Shown piece by piece: positions 32,816 to 41,432 of a stretch of DNA of 64,000 bases. Origin of the DNA: an uncultured Muribaculaceae bacterium. GTDB lineage: Bacteria; Bacteroidota; Bacteroidia; Bacteroidales; Muribaculaceae. Made by a program: the position numbers and the translations under genes. The notes under the pieces are model-generated. The model did not search any database. It worked only from the letters and a program-made list of their open reading frames with translations, and was not told the origin of the DNA. The stretch lies in assembly GCA_910578665.1 (NCBI GenBank), contig CAJTQU010000005.1, forward strand, positions 36,203 to 100,202, in the 5' to 3' direction. The first letter of the stretch is position 1. Each line of letters opens with the position of its first letter.

Positions 32816-35410
32816 TCAGCGCAATACCAGGGCGCGGATATCAGCCTTGACGGCACAGTCCTTGCGCAGACCTGGAAAACTGACAGTTACAAATTCTATT
32901 TGTGACAGCGGACTGTCCCCGGCAATGCTTCCGGCTTCGAAATAACGGGGCATGAATGACGGGAATGCCGCCGGTACAAGCAGTGTGGGAGAGAGCACCA
33001 GAGAGCCAAGCGGTACTGAAAGCAGTCTTCCTTCCGAAGTCTGTGCCGCGTCAGAGAGCGAAACACGGGCCGAACGCGTAATCCCGGCGCGGTCGGTAAG
33101 CCCTATCTCTACCGTCTCTATCCCCTCTGTATTGTCCAGCATCAGTGCCAGTTCCTTTTTGCCGTCCAGCCCGGGCGCGGAAGAAAGGACCGGCGCCACA
33201 TAGTTCCTGACTACGGCCGTCACATTATCCTGCGACGGGGTGAATTCCAGACGGTAGGCATCTGCTGCCATAGGGGCGCCTGCCGCATAACGAAGCCACA
33301 CACCCTGTCCGTCAGGGATAGAACCGGCCTCGGCAGTAGACGAATCACGCACAGGCTGCATCAGCACGACCGGCTGCGAGGGTTTCTGCACTTTTACAGT
33401 GTAGACAGGCTGGTGGTCAGGATAATCCCAGTCAAGCGGAGTGCCGGAATACGCGGCCGGAAATGTCACGGGTCTGCCATCAGAATATGCCACTATATTA
33501 TAAGAGAATTCGTCTGCCCAGTCCGGTACAGGAACACGGCATTCCCACACATAAGCCTCTGTTTCCGACGGTTCGAGATCATATATCGTATTATCATCCT
33601 TCCAGAACGACACATCTGACGGATATAGCCTGACAGCATCTATCTTGCCGCCGCTGACCGCCTTAAGGAACACCTGCAGCGAGTCACCGGGAGCGGCCAG
33701 CGCCCGAGGCGTATGAGACACACGCGGAGACAGCGACGCGGTAGGTGCCGGAGCCGCGAATTCGCCCACCTTCATATTGCCATACGGCCCGAACCGCGAT
33801 TCGGCCGTCCAGCCGGAAGTGTCTCCGCTTTTGGAAAGCAGATAAACGCCCGGCATGACGGTTATAGATCCGCTCTCGGCCTTAAGCACCTCACCGTCAG
33901 AGGTTACAGATACAGCCATGAAATTTTCGCCCAAAGACGGAAGAGACACACTCATCTCATGAGGGGCGTAGACTATGGCGCCCACCTCGCGTTTAAGCGA
34001 TGGTTTTGCAAACGGGTCTTCTGTCAGCACCACATCGGGCATGACCTCCAGACGCCACACCGAATCGTCAAGACAGTCCAGAAAATAAGCGCCTGTCCCC
34101 CCGTATTCCGCCACCGGCGACGAACCCGTGCCGGCTATGTGCCGTAAGCCGGCAATGTCTGTGGGCCGGCGCGATGTCGAGCGCGTGTAATAAAACTTTC
34201 CGCCCGAATCCATCAAGGCCAGATCGTTCTCGCCATCAACGCTGAAACCGCCGAAATCCGTATTATGCGGATAACGTCCGAAATCCTCGCCCCGCCCGAT
34301 ACTCCTGGCTGCCTCAGCGGCAATAAGCATACCCACAGCCTTGGACGGCGTATAGGCCAGATTCAAAAAATGTGTCTGGTATTCGGTATTGAAGCGTGCC
34401 ATGTCGGTAGGGTCATAGGCAAACTGGGTGATCCACTGAAATCCCTCCCTGCGCAACGTGCGCACTATGGCCGGATACATATAAGAATACAATATGTCGC
34501 CCGGATCAAACTCATAGACCAGCCGGGCCATCCTGCCATAGTTCTTCACCGAATCTTTCCACGGTATGGTATAGTCATCCACATACGGCAGGAAATTTCC
34601 CTTGCGCTCATGGCCGGCCACCAGGCCTGTGGGATACCACTGGTATGTCGTGCCCTGTATGTCGGCCTCATAGTAAGCCTGTGTCACATCACGATTATGG
34701 CTCACGTTATACAGCACAGGCTTCCCGAATCCCCCTTTGCGCAACGCTCCTGCCATACGGTCTATGTAGGCCGTCACCTCTTTTCCGGTACCGGTGTGGC
34801 AAGGTTCGTTGTTTATTTCTATGGCTATGATACCGTCATCCCCGGCATAAGACTTACCGGTATAAGGATTGACATGCCGCGCCAGCTGCTCCAGATAATT
34901 GGCCTGAGCCTTACGTGCCCGGCGGTCTTCATGTATCCCGCATTTTGGAAAACGATACGAGAAAGCCCCGGTGTCCGTATCCTTCTCCGGATAACCGTTT
35001 CCGAAATTGGTCTGGGCTGTAAGCACTATATCTATACCCCTGCTTTCGAGCCTCCATATCAGGTAGTCGAGCAGGTCTAGATGGTCATTCTGCAACAGAT
35101 TGCCCTGCGCGTCAGACAGTTCCACGTCCCAAAGATGCAGACGGAAACCATTGAAACCAAGACGCGCCATATGGTACACGTCACGGTCGACAGCCTGCTT
35201 GCGGTCCACGCCCAAAGCCCCCAGCGCGCGATAGGCATGGGCAAAGGGCACGGTATAGTTTGTGCCGTAATAGCTCACCTCGGCATCTGTGCCCGAACGG
35301 CGCATGACACCCTTGTCATCCACATAAACCGTGCCTCCCGGAGTGGCAGCCGGCGATACACAGGTTGCGGCCAGCACAGCCGCCGAAAGCAAAAAATGTC
35401 TCTTTTTCAT
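32816..35410 (-). CDS. Secreted GH-A-clan glycoside hydrolase
   Basis: An 864-residue secreted protein with a signal peptide (FLLSAAVLAATCVSPAA). Residues about 45-430 look like a cellulase-type TIM barrel of clan GH-A: LGFNGFRLHLWDVELSD, a typical IAIEINNEP acid/base motif, YQWYPTG, and a candidate nucleophile Glu in LVYEFDPGDI, followed by FQWITQFAYDP. Several beta-sandwich domains follow to the end. The exact family (GH5-like) and substrate are unclear. It starts 19 bases after the stop of the preceding minus-strand gene, so it may be the last gene of the SrfB/SrfC cluster. Confidence 0.7.
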   Translation of the reverse strand: MKKRHFLLSAAVLAATCVSPAATPGGTVYVDDKGVMRRSGTDAEVSYYGTNYTVPFAHAYRALGALGVDRKQAVDRDVYHMARLGFNGFRLHLWDVELSDAQGNLLQNDHLDLLDYLIWRLESRGIDIVLTAQTNFGNGYPEKDTDTGAFSYRFPKCGIHEDRRARKAQANYLEQLARHVNPYTGKSYAGDDGIIAIEINNEPCHTGTGKEVTAYIDRMAGALRKGGFGKPVLYNVSHNRDVTQAYYEADIQGTTYQWYPTGLVAGHERKGNFLPYVDDYTIPWKDSVKNYGRMARLVYEFDPGDILYSYMYPAIVRTLRREGFQWITQFAYDPTDMARFNTEYQTHFLNLAYTPSKAVGMLIAAEAARSIGRGEDFGRYPHNTDFGGFSVDGENDLALMDSGGKFYYTRSTSRRPTDIAGLRHIAGTGSSPVAEYGGTGAYFLDCLDDSVWRLEVMPDVVLTEDPFAKPSLKREVGAIVYAPHEMSVSLPSLGENFMAVSVTSDGEVLKAESGSITVMPGVYLLSKSGDTSGWTAESRFGPYGNMKVGEFAAPAPTASLSPRVSHTPRALAAPGDSLQVFLKAVSGGKIDAVRLYPSDVSFWKDDNTIYDLEPSETEAYVWECRVPVPDWADEFSYNIVAYSDGRPVTFPAAYSGTPLDWDYPDHQPVYTVKVQKPSQPVVLMQPVRDSSTAEAGSIPDGQGVWLRYAAGAPMAADAYRLEFTPSQDNVTAVVRNYVAPVLSSAPGLDGKKELALMLDNTEGIETVEIGLTDRAGITRSARVSLSDAAQTSEGRLLSVPLGSLVLSPTLLVPAAFPSFMPRYFEAGSIAGDSPLSQIEFVTVSFPGLRKDCAVKADIRALVLR

Positions 35411-35429
35411 AACACCACAGTGCGCTTAC

Positions 35430-36461
35430 TCATTCGGGACAGTGCGGCCGTATGGTCCATATAGAAGTTTCAGGATTTCCGCCCGGATCGGCATGTGCCT
35501 CGATAGTTATATGGCGTGTGGAGAATTCCACCGTGTAATCACGCGAAGAATTGCCTGTGGACACAAGTCCCGTATCGAGCAACTCGCGTCCCTCGGCATC
35601 CTTTACCACGAAACGGTCCGGCTGGTTCATGGTGAAGACAGTCAGCACAAACCGCCCCTTATCCTTGTGCATGTCTATATTCTCGATCACAATCAGAGGT
35701 TTTGCCTCGCTATTATACTCAACATCGTCATCACACTCATATACACGTTTGAGCGGAATCTCCTTTACCGGATCAGAATCCAGATCGGAGCCTTTAACGC
35801 GGCGTATACTGTATTCGTTGGTCTCGTATCCCTCTTTGCGTCCGGCCAGGCTCACCACGTCTGTGGGATGTATGCCCGGTATCATGGCCACACCGCCAGC
35901 ATCGGTAGCGAACACCCCGACACCGCTGCCATTGACCGTGGCCACGACCTCGGCACCGGCCAGCGGCCTGCCTGTCATAGCGTCGGTGACACGCACCGGT
36001 ATGTCTGCCGGTGCCGTCTTAAGGGTGAACAGCACCCTGCCCGTAGTGTGAAACCGCTCCTCGGACATAGCTGCCTCGTAAGGGGGAGGAGGAACAGCAG
36101 CCACAGTCATCTTAGTCCCTGTGAAAAATATATAGCTCCACACACTGCACGGCAGCTTGTCGATCCTGACCGTGCCGCCAGCCCCGGTACGGCCTCCGGC
36201 CTTTACCGGCACGGTTGTAAAAAAACCGTCATTGTAAAGAAACCGGGCGTCATAAGCGAGCGATATATCCACATTTTCCACCGGGGTGCCTTTTTCGTCA
36301 AGCACCTCTACCACCACCTCTCTTTCGCAGCGTATAAACAACGGCAGCAACAAAAGCAATAGCAAAAGCCACAACCAATTGAACGGCTTTCTGACCGTCA
36401 CGTCATAAGCATTGACGCCCGGCGTGTACCTGAATTTTCCTTTATATGTCGTATACTTCAT
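35430..36461 (-). CDS. Membrane-anchored protein with Ig-like/carboxypeptidase-regulatory-like domains
   Basis: A 343-residue protein: ~27 cytoplasmic residues, one transmembrane span (about 28-43, an almost pure Leu run in NWLWLLLLLLLLPLF), then a domain opening VLDEKGTPVENVDISL and a second starting RVTDAMTGRPLAGAEVVA, both typical of carboxypeptidase-regulatory-like beta sandwiches. The C-terminal ~100 residues are another beta-rich domain (PLIVIENIDMHKDKG). The periplasmic part would bind protein or glycan. It overlaps the preceding gene by four bases (ATGA). No specific function is known to me. Confidence 0.65.
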   Translation of the reverse strand: MKYTTYKGKFRYTPGVNAYDVTVRKPFNWLWLLLLLLLLPLFIRCEREVVVEVLDEKGTPVENVDISLAYDARFLYNDGFFTTVPVKAGGRTGAGGTVRIDKLPCSVWSYIFFTGTKMTVAAVPPPPYEAAMSEERFHTTGRVLFTLKTAPADIPVRVTDAMTGRPLAGAEVVATVNGSGVGVFATDAGGVAMIPGIHPTDVVSLAGRKEGYETNEYSIRRVKGSDLDSDPVKEIPLKRVYECDDDVEYNSEAKPLIVIENIDMHKDKGRFVLTVFTMNQPDRFVVKDAEGRELLDTGLVSTGNSSRDYTVEFSTRHITIEAHADPGGNPETSIWTIRPHCPE

Positions 36462-37648
36462 AGTTTCCTGGTCTGGTTAAGGGGTTTGTTCCCGGTATCT
36501 GGTTCCGGACGGCGCAAAATAATCCTGGGGGTCTCTCCCGGCAGCAGGTCGGCGGCATTGAGACGCACACAACCGGCATCATCGGTCACCGTGTCCTCAT
36601 ATCCCCTTTTACACAAAATCTTTACCGGCATGCCGGCCATAGGTGTTCCTTTCTTATCAAGCATGCGCAGCGTGACCGTCACAGGCTCTGGCACAGGCGG
36701 CACCGGTTCTTCCGGCTCAGGAGCGTCCAGCATGATATTAACCACATTGGCCCCGGCCTCTTCTTTCAGACGGTGCACCACCGGCCCGGCTCCACGTACC
36801 TCTATCCGCACATCGCGCTCACCGTCATACGGTACAGGCGAAAACAGGCATTTTCCATCGGCATCCGTTACTGCCTCCATGCTGTCGGCGGTAACACCCA
36901 CCCCTTCCGCAGGGCTGCCTCCGGCCTCTGCAACACATACCGTCAGCGATGTTGTCTTTGAGAGCAGCACATCATAACGAGCGCGCGAAGCCTCGACTGT
37001 GAACAGAGGCGAAACCAGACCTCCGCCGCTTACCATAAACTCTTTTCCGACCATGATATGCCCGGGGCTGTATATGCCTCGGCTGTCGGTTCTGAACGGA
37101 ATTTCGTTACCGAAAATGTGCAGTATGAAATCCTTGTCGGCCGCCGGACTGCCGTCAGTATATCCCACATATATTTCTACAGGTGCGTCTGTCAGAGCCT
37201 CGGCGCGATCCAGACAAAGCTTAAGCAGTCCGGCTCCCGAAGCAGCCCGTACACGCCGGAAACCCCACTGGGCCAGCACCACTACCGGCTGCGCGCCATG
37301 CTGAGGCGCAAAGAAGATGCATACCTCGTGGGGCACGTCCAGCAACTTCTCCATTGTCGCGGCCTGCGGTCCGAAGGCCTTGCGGACATCGTCCAGAGCC
37401 TGGCGAAGAACCATGCCCACCTGTGCACGCTCCACGGCGTTAGCTTCGGTATATGGGCGCAGACTGTTCTCACATTCCATATTCACACTCCACTGGGCGC
37501 CTCCCTGGCTCGGCTGCAGCGTGAATCGCGAGAACAGCCGAGCGGTCCGCGGCGGCAGCCTCAGGTTCAGACGGGCATGGATGTTGGCGTAATTCTCACG
37601 CGTAAGCGGCACGATATGGCTGAACGATTCTGTAGAAAGTATACGCAT
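36458..37648 (-). CDS. Cluster protein with shared N-terminal domain and Ig-like domains
   Basis: A 396-residue protein without signal peptide or membrane span. Residues about 45-140 (QWSVNMECENSLRPY, then VPHEVCIFFAP and VVVLAQWGFRRV) match the N-terminal domain of the subtilisin gene of this cluster. The rest contains repeated beta-sandwich modules: FILHIFGNEIPFRTDSRG, LTVCVAEAGGSPAEGVGV and VTLRMLDKKGTPMAGMPVK, the last resembling the VLDEKGTPVENV module of the next gene. A cytoplasmic adaptor is a reasonable guess. The stop overlaps the start of the next gene. Confidence 0.62.
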   Translation of the reverse strand: MRILSTESFSHIVPLTRENYANIHARLNLRLPPRTARLFSRFTLQPSQGGAQWSVNMECENSLRPYTEANAVERAQVGMVLRQALDDVRKAFGPQAATMEKLLDVPHEVCIFFAPQHGAQPVVVLAQWGFRRVRAASGAGLLKLCLDRAEALTDAPVEIYVGYTDGSPAADKDFILHIFGNEIPFRTDSRGIYSPGHIMVGKEFMVSGGGLVSPLFTVEASRARYDVLLSKTTSLTVCVAEAGGSPAEGVGVTADSMEAVTDADGKCLFSPVPYDGERDVRIEVRGAGPVVHRLKEEAGANVVNIMLDAPEPEEPVPPVPEPVTVTLRMLDKKGTPMAGMPVKILCKRGYEDTVTDDAGCVRLNAADLLPGETPRIILRRPEPDTGNKPLNQTRKL

Positions 37649-37659
37649 CTGTCTGTATC

Positions 37660-38490
37660 TTAATATAGTTTCTTAATCATCGCCCTTATCCACAGGCCGA
37701 ACTGCTCTTCATCATCCAACTTGCCGCTGTTCCCTTCATAATCAGACAGAACACCGGTAAATTCGTCAAGCACAGAGTTGAGATAGGCATATTCGGAGGG
37801 GAAACGCTTCTTACCCGGATACGCAGTAGCTATGGTGGGCAAAATATATTCCTTGAGAGCTGCCGATGCCTCTTTCTGTCCGGGAATCACTTTCCACTGT
37901 TCAAGTACCTCGGCCATCATCTCGCTCATAAAGTCGTGCGCGTCCCATTCCGCCGCGCCAAGTTCGGCCAGCTTCTGTACCTCGCGGCGCTGCGCCTTGG
38001 TCAGACCGGTTGCCTGAGAATGCGCCGACAGCGAGTCTACGGCAGCAGACAGTTCTTCACGGGTATGCCGGCGCGCCATTGTCTTTCTCACATTGTGATA
38101 GACTTTAACGGCTTGCGACAGAGCCTCAAGCCTACGGGCGCGCTCTGTCATCTTAACCGCCGTCTCAGGATACACCAGCTCTATAGTCGGCCTGAACATA
38201 CGGTATCGTTCCAGCATGGTCGAATAACGGCCCGGCTCGGCCCGGGCTATGGCCACCGTGTCAGGAGAAACACTCTCCAGACTGTTAAATATCCCGTCAG
38301 CCACAGAATCCATCACACTTATCTGGCGTAGCAGCTCGTTATAATCCGCTTCGAGTTCGGCCAGCTGCTCACGTAATTCCTCGTTCTCCTCGCGCAGATT
38401 CAGTTTCCACTGTTTGCGTGTCACAGCCTGTGCCGACACACATACTGCAAGCAACAGGACGACACACGTTATATATCTATGTAATTTCAT
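37660..38490 (-). CDS. Secreted coiled-coil protein of the cluster
   Basis: A 276-residue protein with a signal peptide (ITCVVLLLAVCVSAQA) directly followed by a long coiled coil (about 28-62: LREENEELREQLAELEADYN) and a mostly helical remainder. Its C-terminal segment, AYLNSVLDEFTGVLSDYEGN, is acidic. No named domain recognised. It lies 11 bases before the Ig-like gene and 7 bases after the lipoprotein gene in reading order, so it is almost certainly in the same operon. A periplasmic structural or tether role is possible. Confidence 0.62.
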   Translation of the reverse strand: MKLHRYITCVVLLLAVCVSAQAVTRKQWKLNLREENEELREQLAELEADYNELLRQISVMDSVADGIFNSLESVSPDTVAIARAEPGRYSTMLERYRMFRPTIELVYPETAVKMTERARRLEALSQAVKVYHNVRKTMARRHTREELSAAVDSLSAHSQATGLTKAQRREVQKLAELGAAEWDAHDFMSEMMAEVLEQWKVIPGQKEASAALKEYILPTIATAYPGKKRFPSEYAYLNSVLDEFTGVLSDYEGNSGKLDDEEQFGLWIRAMIKKLY

Positions 38491-38497
38491 ATTTTCT

Positions 38498-39310
38498 TTA
38501 CTTAGTTTCTGAAATATCTGCCCGGCGGCTGCGAGCCCAGTGTGCCTCTACCCTGGCTTTCAGCGCAGCTGCGCCAGAAGCATTGCCAAGCACATCCGTC
38601 AGACGGTTATACGCTGCCGCGCCGGGAGCAGGCTCCGCGCAGAATTTGTCAACCAGCCTGGCATAATAGTTCTGTCTGCGAGCCGCAAGAGCCCTGCTGA
38701 CATTTTCCTCCGACACCCTGCGGCGTATCTCGAGACACTTCGGGGCCGACGCCCTGATCTGTGCCGCTTCGTTGCGCTTCCGTATGTCATAGGAATCGTC
38801 ATAAGGGTCAAGACAGGAAGAAATCGGGACATTATACACGCCCGAGACAGAAAACGCCATCATCTGTTCATGCTTGCGAAATGCGGCGTCGACCGTCTCC
38901 TTGCCAGCCGGGACAAACGTGCCGAAATTCTTTAGTCGGGCTGCATACTCGCGTCTGGCAGCATAAAGAGTGGCATGCCGGGGAGCACAGTCGGAATCCA
39001 GTATATGGCCCTGTGTGCGCACCAGCTGTGCGGCATAAGCCTTGTCAAGCCCCTCTTCCAGCGACAACCGGTCAGTCTCCCCCAACGAGGTGGCAGCGCC
39101 TATCTTTACCTCGCGCAGTGAAACATAGTCCGCCGGCGAGCGCCAGTCCTCCTTGTCCAAATCCGTTATCTCTCTTTCGGCTCCGGCATAGCTCTCGCTG
39201 GCAGCCGCACCGGAAGAGTCGGCATCCCAGCTGACACGCCTCTGAGAACAAGAGACATGCAGCAAGGCCATGGCGCACACGGCGCAAAATATCTTACTCC
39301 GGCCGCGCAT
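38498..39310 (-). CDS. Possible lipoprotein of the cluster
   Basis: A 270-residue protein. I start it at the ATG at 39310 (MRGRSKIFCAVCAMALLHVSC), which gives a lipoprotein-type N-terminus with a Cys at residue 21, although the lipobox is imperfect. A longer in-frame start exists at 39439 but would be basic and unlike a signal sequence. The mature protein is helical and rich in Arg and Ala (YAARREYAARLKNFG; SEENVSRALAARRQNYYARLV). No family is recognised. The start overlaps the end of the upstream gene by 17 bases. Confidence 0.55.
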   Translation of the reverse strand: MRGRSKIFCAVCAMALLHVSCSQRRVSWDADSSGAAASESYAGAEREITDLDKEDWRSPADYVSLREVKIGAATSLGETDRLSLEEGLDKAYAAQLVRTQGHILDSDCAPRHATLYAARREYAARLKNFGTFVPAGKETVDAAFRKHEQMMAFSVSGVYNVPISSCLDPYDDSYDIRKRNEAAQIRASAPKCLEIRRRVSEENVSRALAARRQNYYARLVDKFCAEPAPGAAAYNRLTDVLGNASGAAALKARVEAHWARSRRADISETK

Positions 39311-41372
39311 TTCCACTACCTCTGTTGGTCGTCCTGGCCTTGGCCTGGCCGGCACGTAATCTCTGCTTTGCCTGTTTAAGAGCCGTGGTAAGCCGCGGTA
39401 TCTGCCCCTTATCCACATGCTTAAGCATCTGTTCAGCACGCTGTATGCTCTCTTTGCCGGGATCGGACCCGAGTTCTTTTATCATCCTTGTAACCTCTTC
39501 GGTAGGCACTACACGCCTTATTTTCTCCAGCTCGGCCTTTTTGCCCGTGGGTGTCGGATTTTCCGGCTCTGCATCCGGCAGAGTGTTATCGCCGGTTTCC
39601 TGAACAACGGCATCTACCGGCCCGGAGACAGCCGGCCGATCGTTCATAACCTCATTTATCAACTCCCTCTTCTCGACTATATCCGCGACAGGACGGACAG
39701 AGAATGCGGCAATGGTGTTTTTCGGGAACAGCAGCATATTGTCAATACTGTCTACCATACCGCGCTGTAGCCTCAGCGTGTGCACCACGCGACCTGACGC
39801 GTCAACAAAGTTTATAGGCAGCGAATCGGAGAGCACGCGGTCTCCCTCTTTCCACAACCTGTTGCGAAGCACGATGCGCAGAGGACTGCCCGGACGGTAG
39901 TCATAACCGGCACCCTCCGGCAGTGTGCCTGTATCCAGCCTGGTCCATTTCGTTCCCTCGCCGGGAAGCAGTTCGGGTGCCACTGTCAGCACCGTACTGT
40001 CAGGATAGAGAGAGGCCTGCTTTTCCACAGGCTCCGACACAGGTTTGTCATCGCGTATCCAGAACCAGTATAAGGCGCCGGCCAAAAGCAGAAACGCCAC
40101 TACGGCACCCACTATAAACATCGTCCTGCGACTGTTATCCTCTACCAATATCTCATCGCCGGCCCCGGCAAGAGAAGGCGGACGCACAGCCTCCGCATGT
40201 CGCGACAGTTCTGCCATATCCACAGGAAACGGCACAGACGAGACTGTGCTCATGGTTACAAAATTCTCCTTTACGCGATCTGTACCCTGCCCTGAGCGCA
40301 CTCCGAGAGCATATGGAAAACCATCGGACAGCACGAGCCAGCCCACACGTCCGCCGGGCAGATTCTGTATCCGGTATTCCTTGCCCGACTGGTCTATGAG
40401 CACCGGCAGGCATCCCTCTCTGACCGGGGCGCTCGGTCTGGCGTAAACCTCTACAATTGTCGGCTTCACCTCATACGAGCTACCGTTCTTGCGTATCATG
40501 CCGCGCTCAAGCGCCTGTCTCACAGTTCCTGTAAAGCGTGCCACACGGCGTCCGGGCACCTTAAGCTCGTAAGATATGGCTGTGTCCGGCCCGAGGCTGA
40601 AATCCTCGCCCGAAGCAAGCAGATCGCAGCCGTCCGCACTAAGGGCGGTAAGCCGCACGCCGCTGCCCGGCGGCACGACCAGCGAGCCTAACAGACCCTC
40701 GGCACGGCCGTGCTGAGGCAAAACACGGTTGACAGGGGTATTAAATACCGTGTGGTTCTGTTCGGGATGCTCAAGCATGTCGGCAGAGACCAATATCACG
40801 CGCGCCGCGTCATAATATGCGGCATGGCACGGATTGCCCATGACCCTGTCGACATCGCTGTCAGAGGCAAACGGTATATAGACCGGAGACCGTTCCAGGT
40901 TAGAACTGCGCCGCGCATAACGCGCACGAAGAGGATAGAACTCTCCTTCCATAGCTGACAGCAATGCCACCAGAGGCCCTGTGTCTTCCACCTTGCCCGA
41001 CAGAGGCGACCCGAACATGGGGTGCATGTATTCAGCCCAATAAGCATCTGACAATACGGTCAGCACACGGCGCACCGAGCAGACACCGTAATCGTAGGGT
41101 ACAAACAGGTGCACGCCTATATAGGCACCTGTAGACCCTACAGAGTCGATCGATGACCTGTATATACTGTAGACCACGCTGCGGTCGGTGTACTCCATGC
41201 TGTAATACACCCGGCCCGGCTCAGTCACGCGCATGTAGGAACGCATGTCACGCAGAACCGTCTGTACTTCCAGAGGGTCACTGCAGGCTCCGCCGGCCGC
41301 ACCGAATACGGCATAACCGTTCTTACAGCCTGTCACCGCTAGTCCTATGTTGTTTATAATACTCATAACCAT
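39294..41372 (-). CDS. Single-span bridging protein of the GTPase cluster
   Basis: A 692-residue protein. Residues 1-425 form a cytoplasmic part opening INNIGLAVTGCKNGYAVFGA and YIGVHLFVPYDYGVCSVRRV; the layout (a bypass of substrate-like SIYRSSIDSVGSTGAYIGVHL followed by a VLSDAYW helix) reminds me of the N-terminal domains of GTPase-associated proteins, but this is only resemblance. One transmembrane span lies near 425-445 (MFIVGAVVAFLLLAGALYWFW). The C-terminal 240 residues are periplasmic, ending in a basic helical tail. A start two codons later (MSIINN) is equally possible. Confidence 0.62.
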   Translation of the reverse strand: MVMSIINNIGLAVTGCKNGYAVFGAAGGACSDPLEVQTVLRDMRSYMRVTEPGRVYYSMEYTDRSVVYSIYRSSIDSVGSTGAYIGVHLFVPYDYGVCSVRRVLTVLSDAYWAEYMHPMFGSPLSGKVEDTGPLVALLSAMEGEFYPLRARYARRSSNLERSPVYIPFASDSDVDRVMGNPCHAAYYDAARVILVSADMLEHPEQNHTVFNTPVNRVLPQHGRAEGLLGSLVVPPGSGVRLTALSADGCDLLASGEDFSLGPDTAISYELKVPGRRVARFTGTVRQALERGMIRKNGSSYEVKPTIVEVYARPSAPVREGCLPVLIDQSGKEYRIQNLPGGRVGWLVLSDGFPYALGVRSGQGTDRVKENFVTMSTVSSVPFPVDMAELSRHAEAVRPPSLAGAGDEILVEDNSRRTMFIVGAVVAFLLLAGALYWFWIRDDKPVSEPVEKQASLYPDSTVLTVAPELLPGEGTKWTRLDTGTLPEGAGYDYRPGSPLRIVLRNRLWKEGDRVLSDSLPINFVDASGRVVHTLRLQRGMVDSIDNMLLFPKNTIAAFSVRPVADIVEKRELINEVMNDRPAVSGPVDAVVQETGDNTLPDAEPENPTPTGKKAELEKIRRVVPTEEVTRMIKELGSDPGKESIQRAEQMLKHVDKGQIPRLTTALKQAKQRLRAGQAKARTTNRGSGNARPE

Positions 41373-41379
41373 CTATTTA

Positions 41380-41399
41380 GAGTATGTATATCCATACTC
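41380..41399 (-). other. Small hairpin in the gap between two cluster genes
   Basis: 7-bp perfect arms (GAGTATG at 41380-41386, CATACTC at 41393-41399) in the 60-base gap between the GTPase gene and the bridging gene. No T run follows; it may protect or separate segments of the long message. Confidence 0.3.
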
Positions 41400-41432
41400 A
41401 TTACTTACTTGTGTCCATATTCGCCCCGTATC

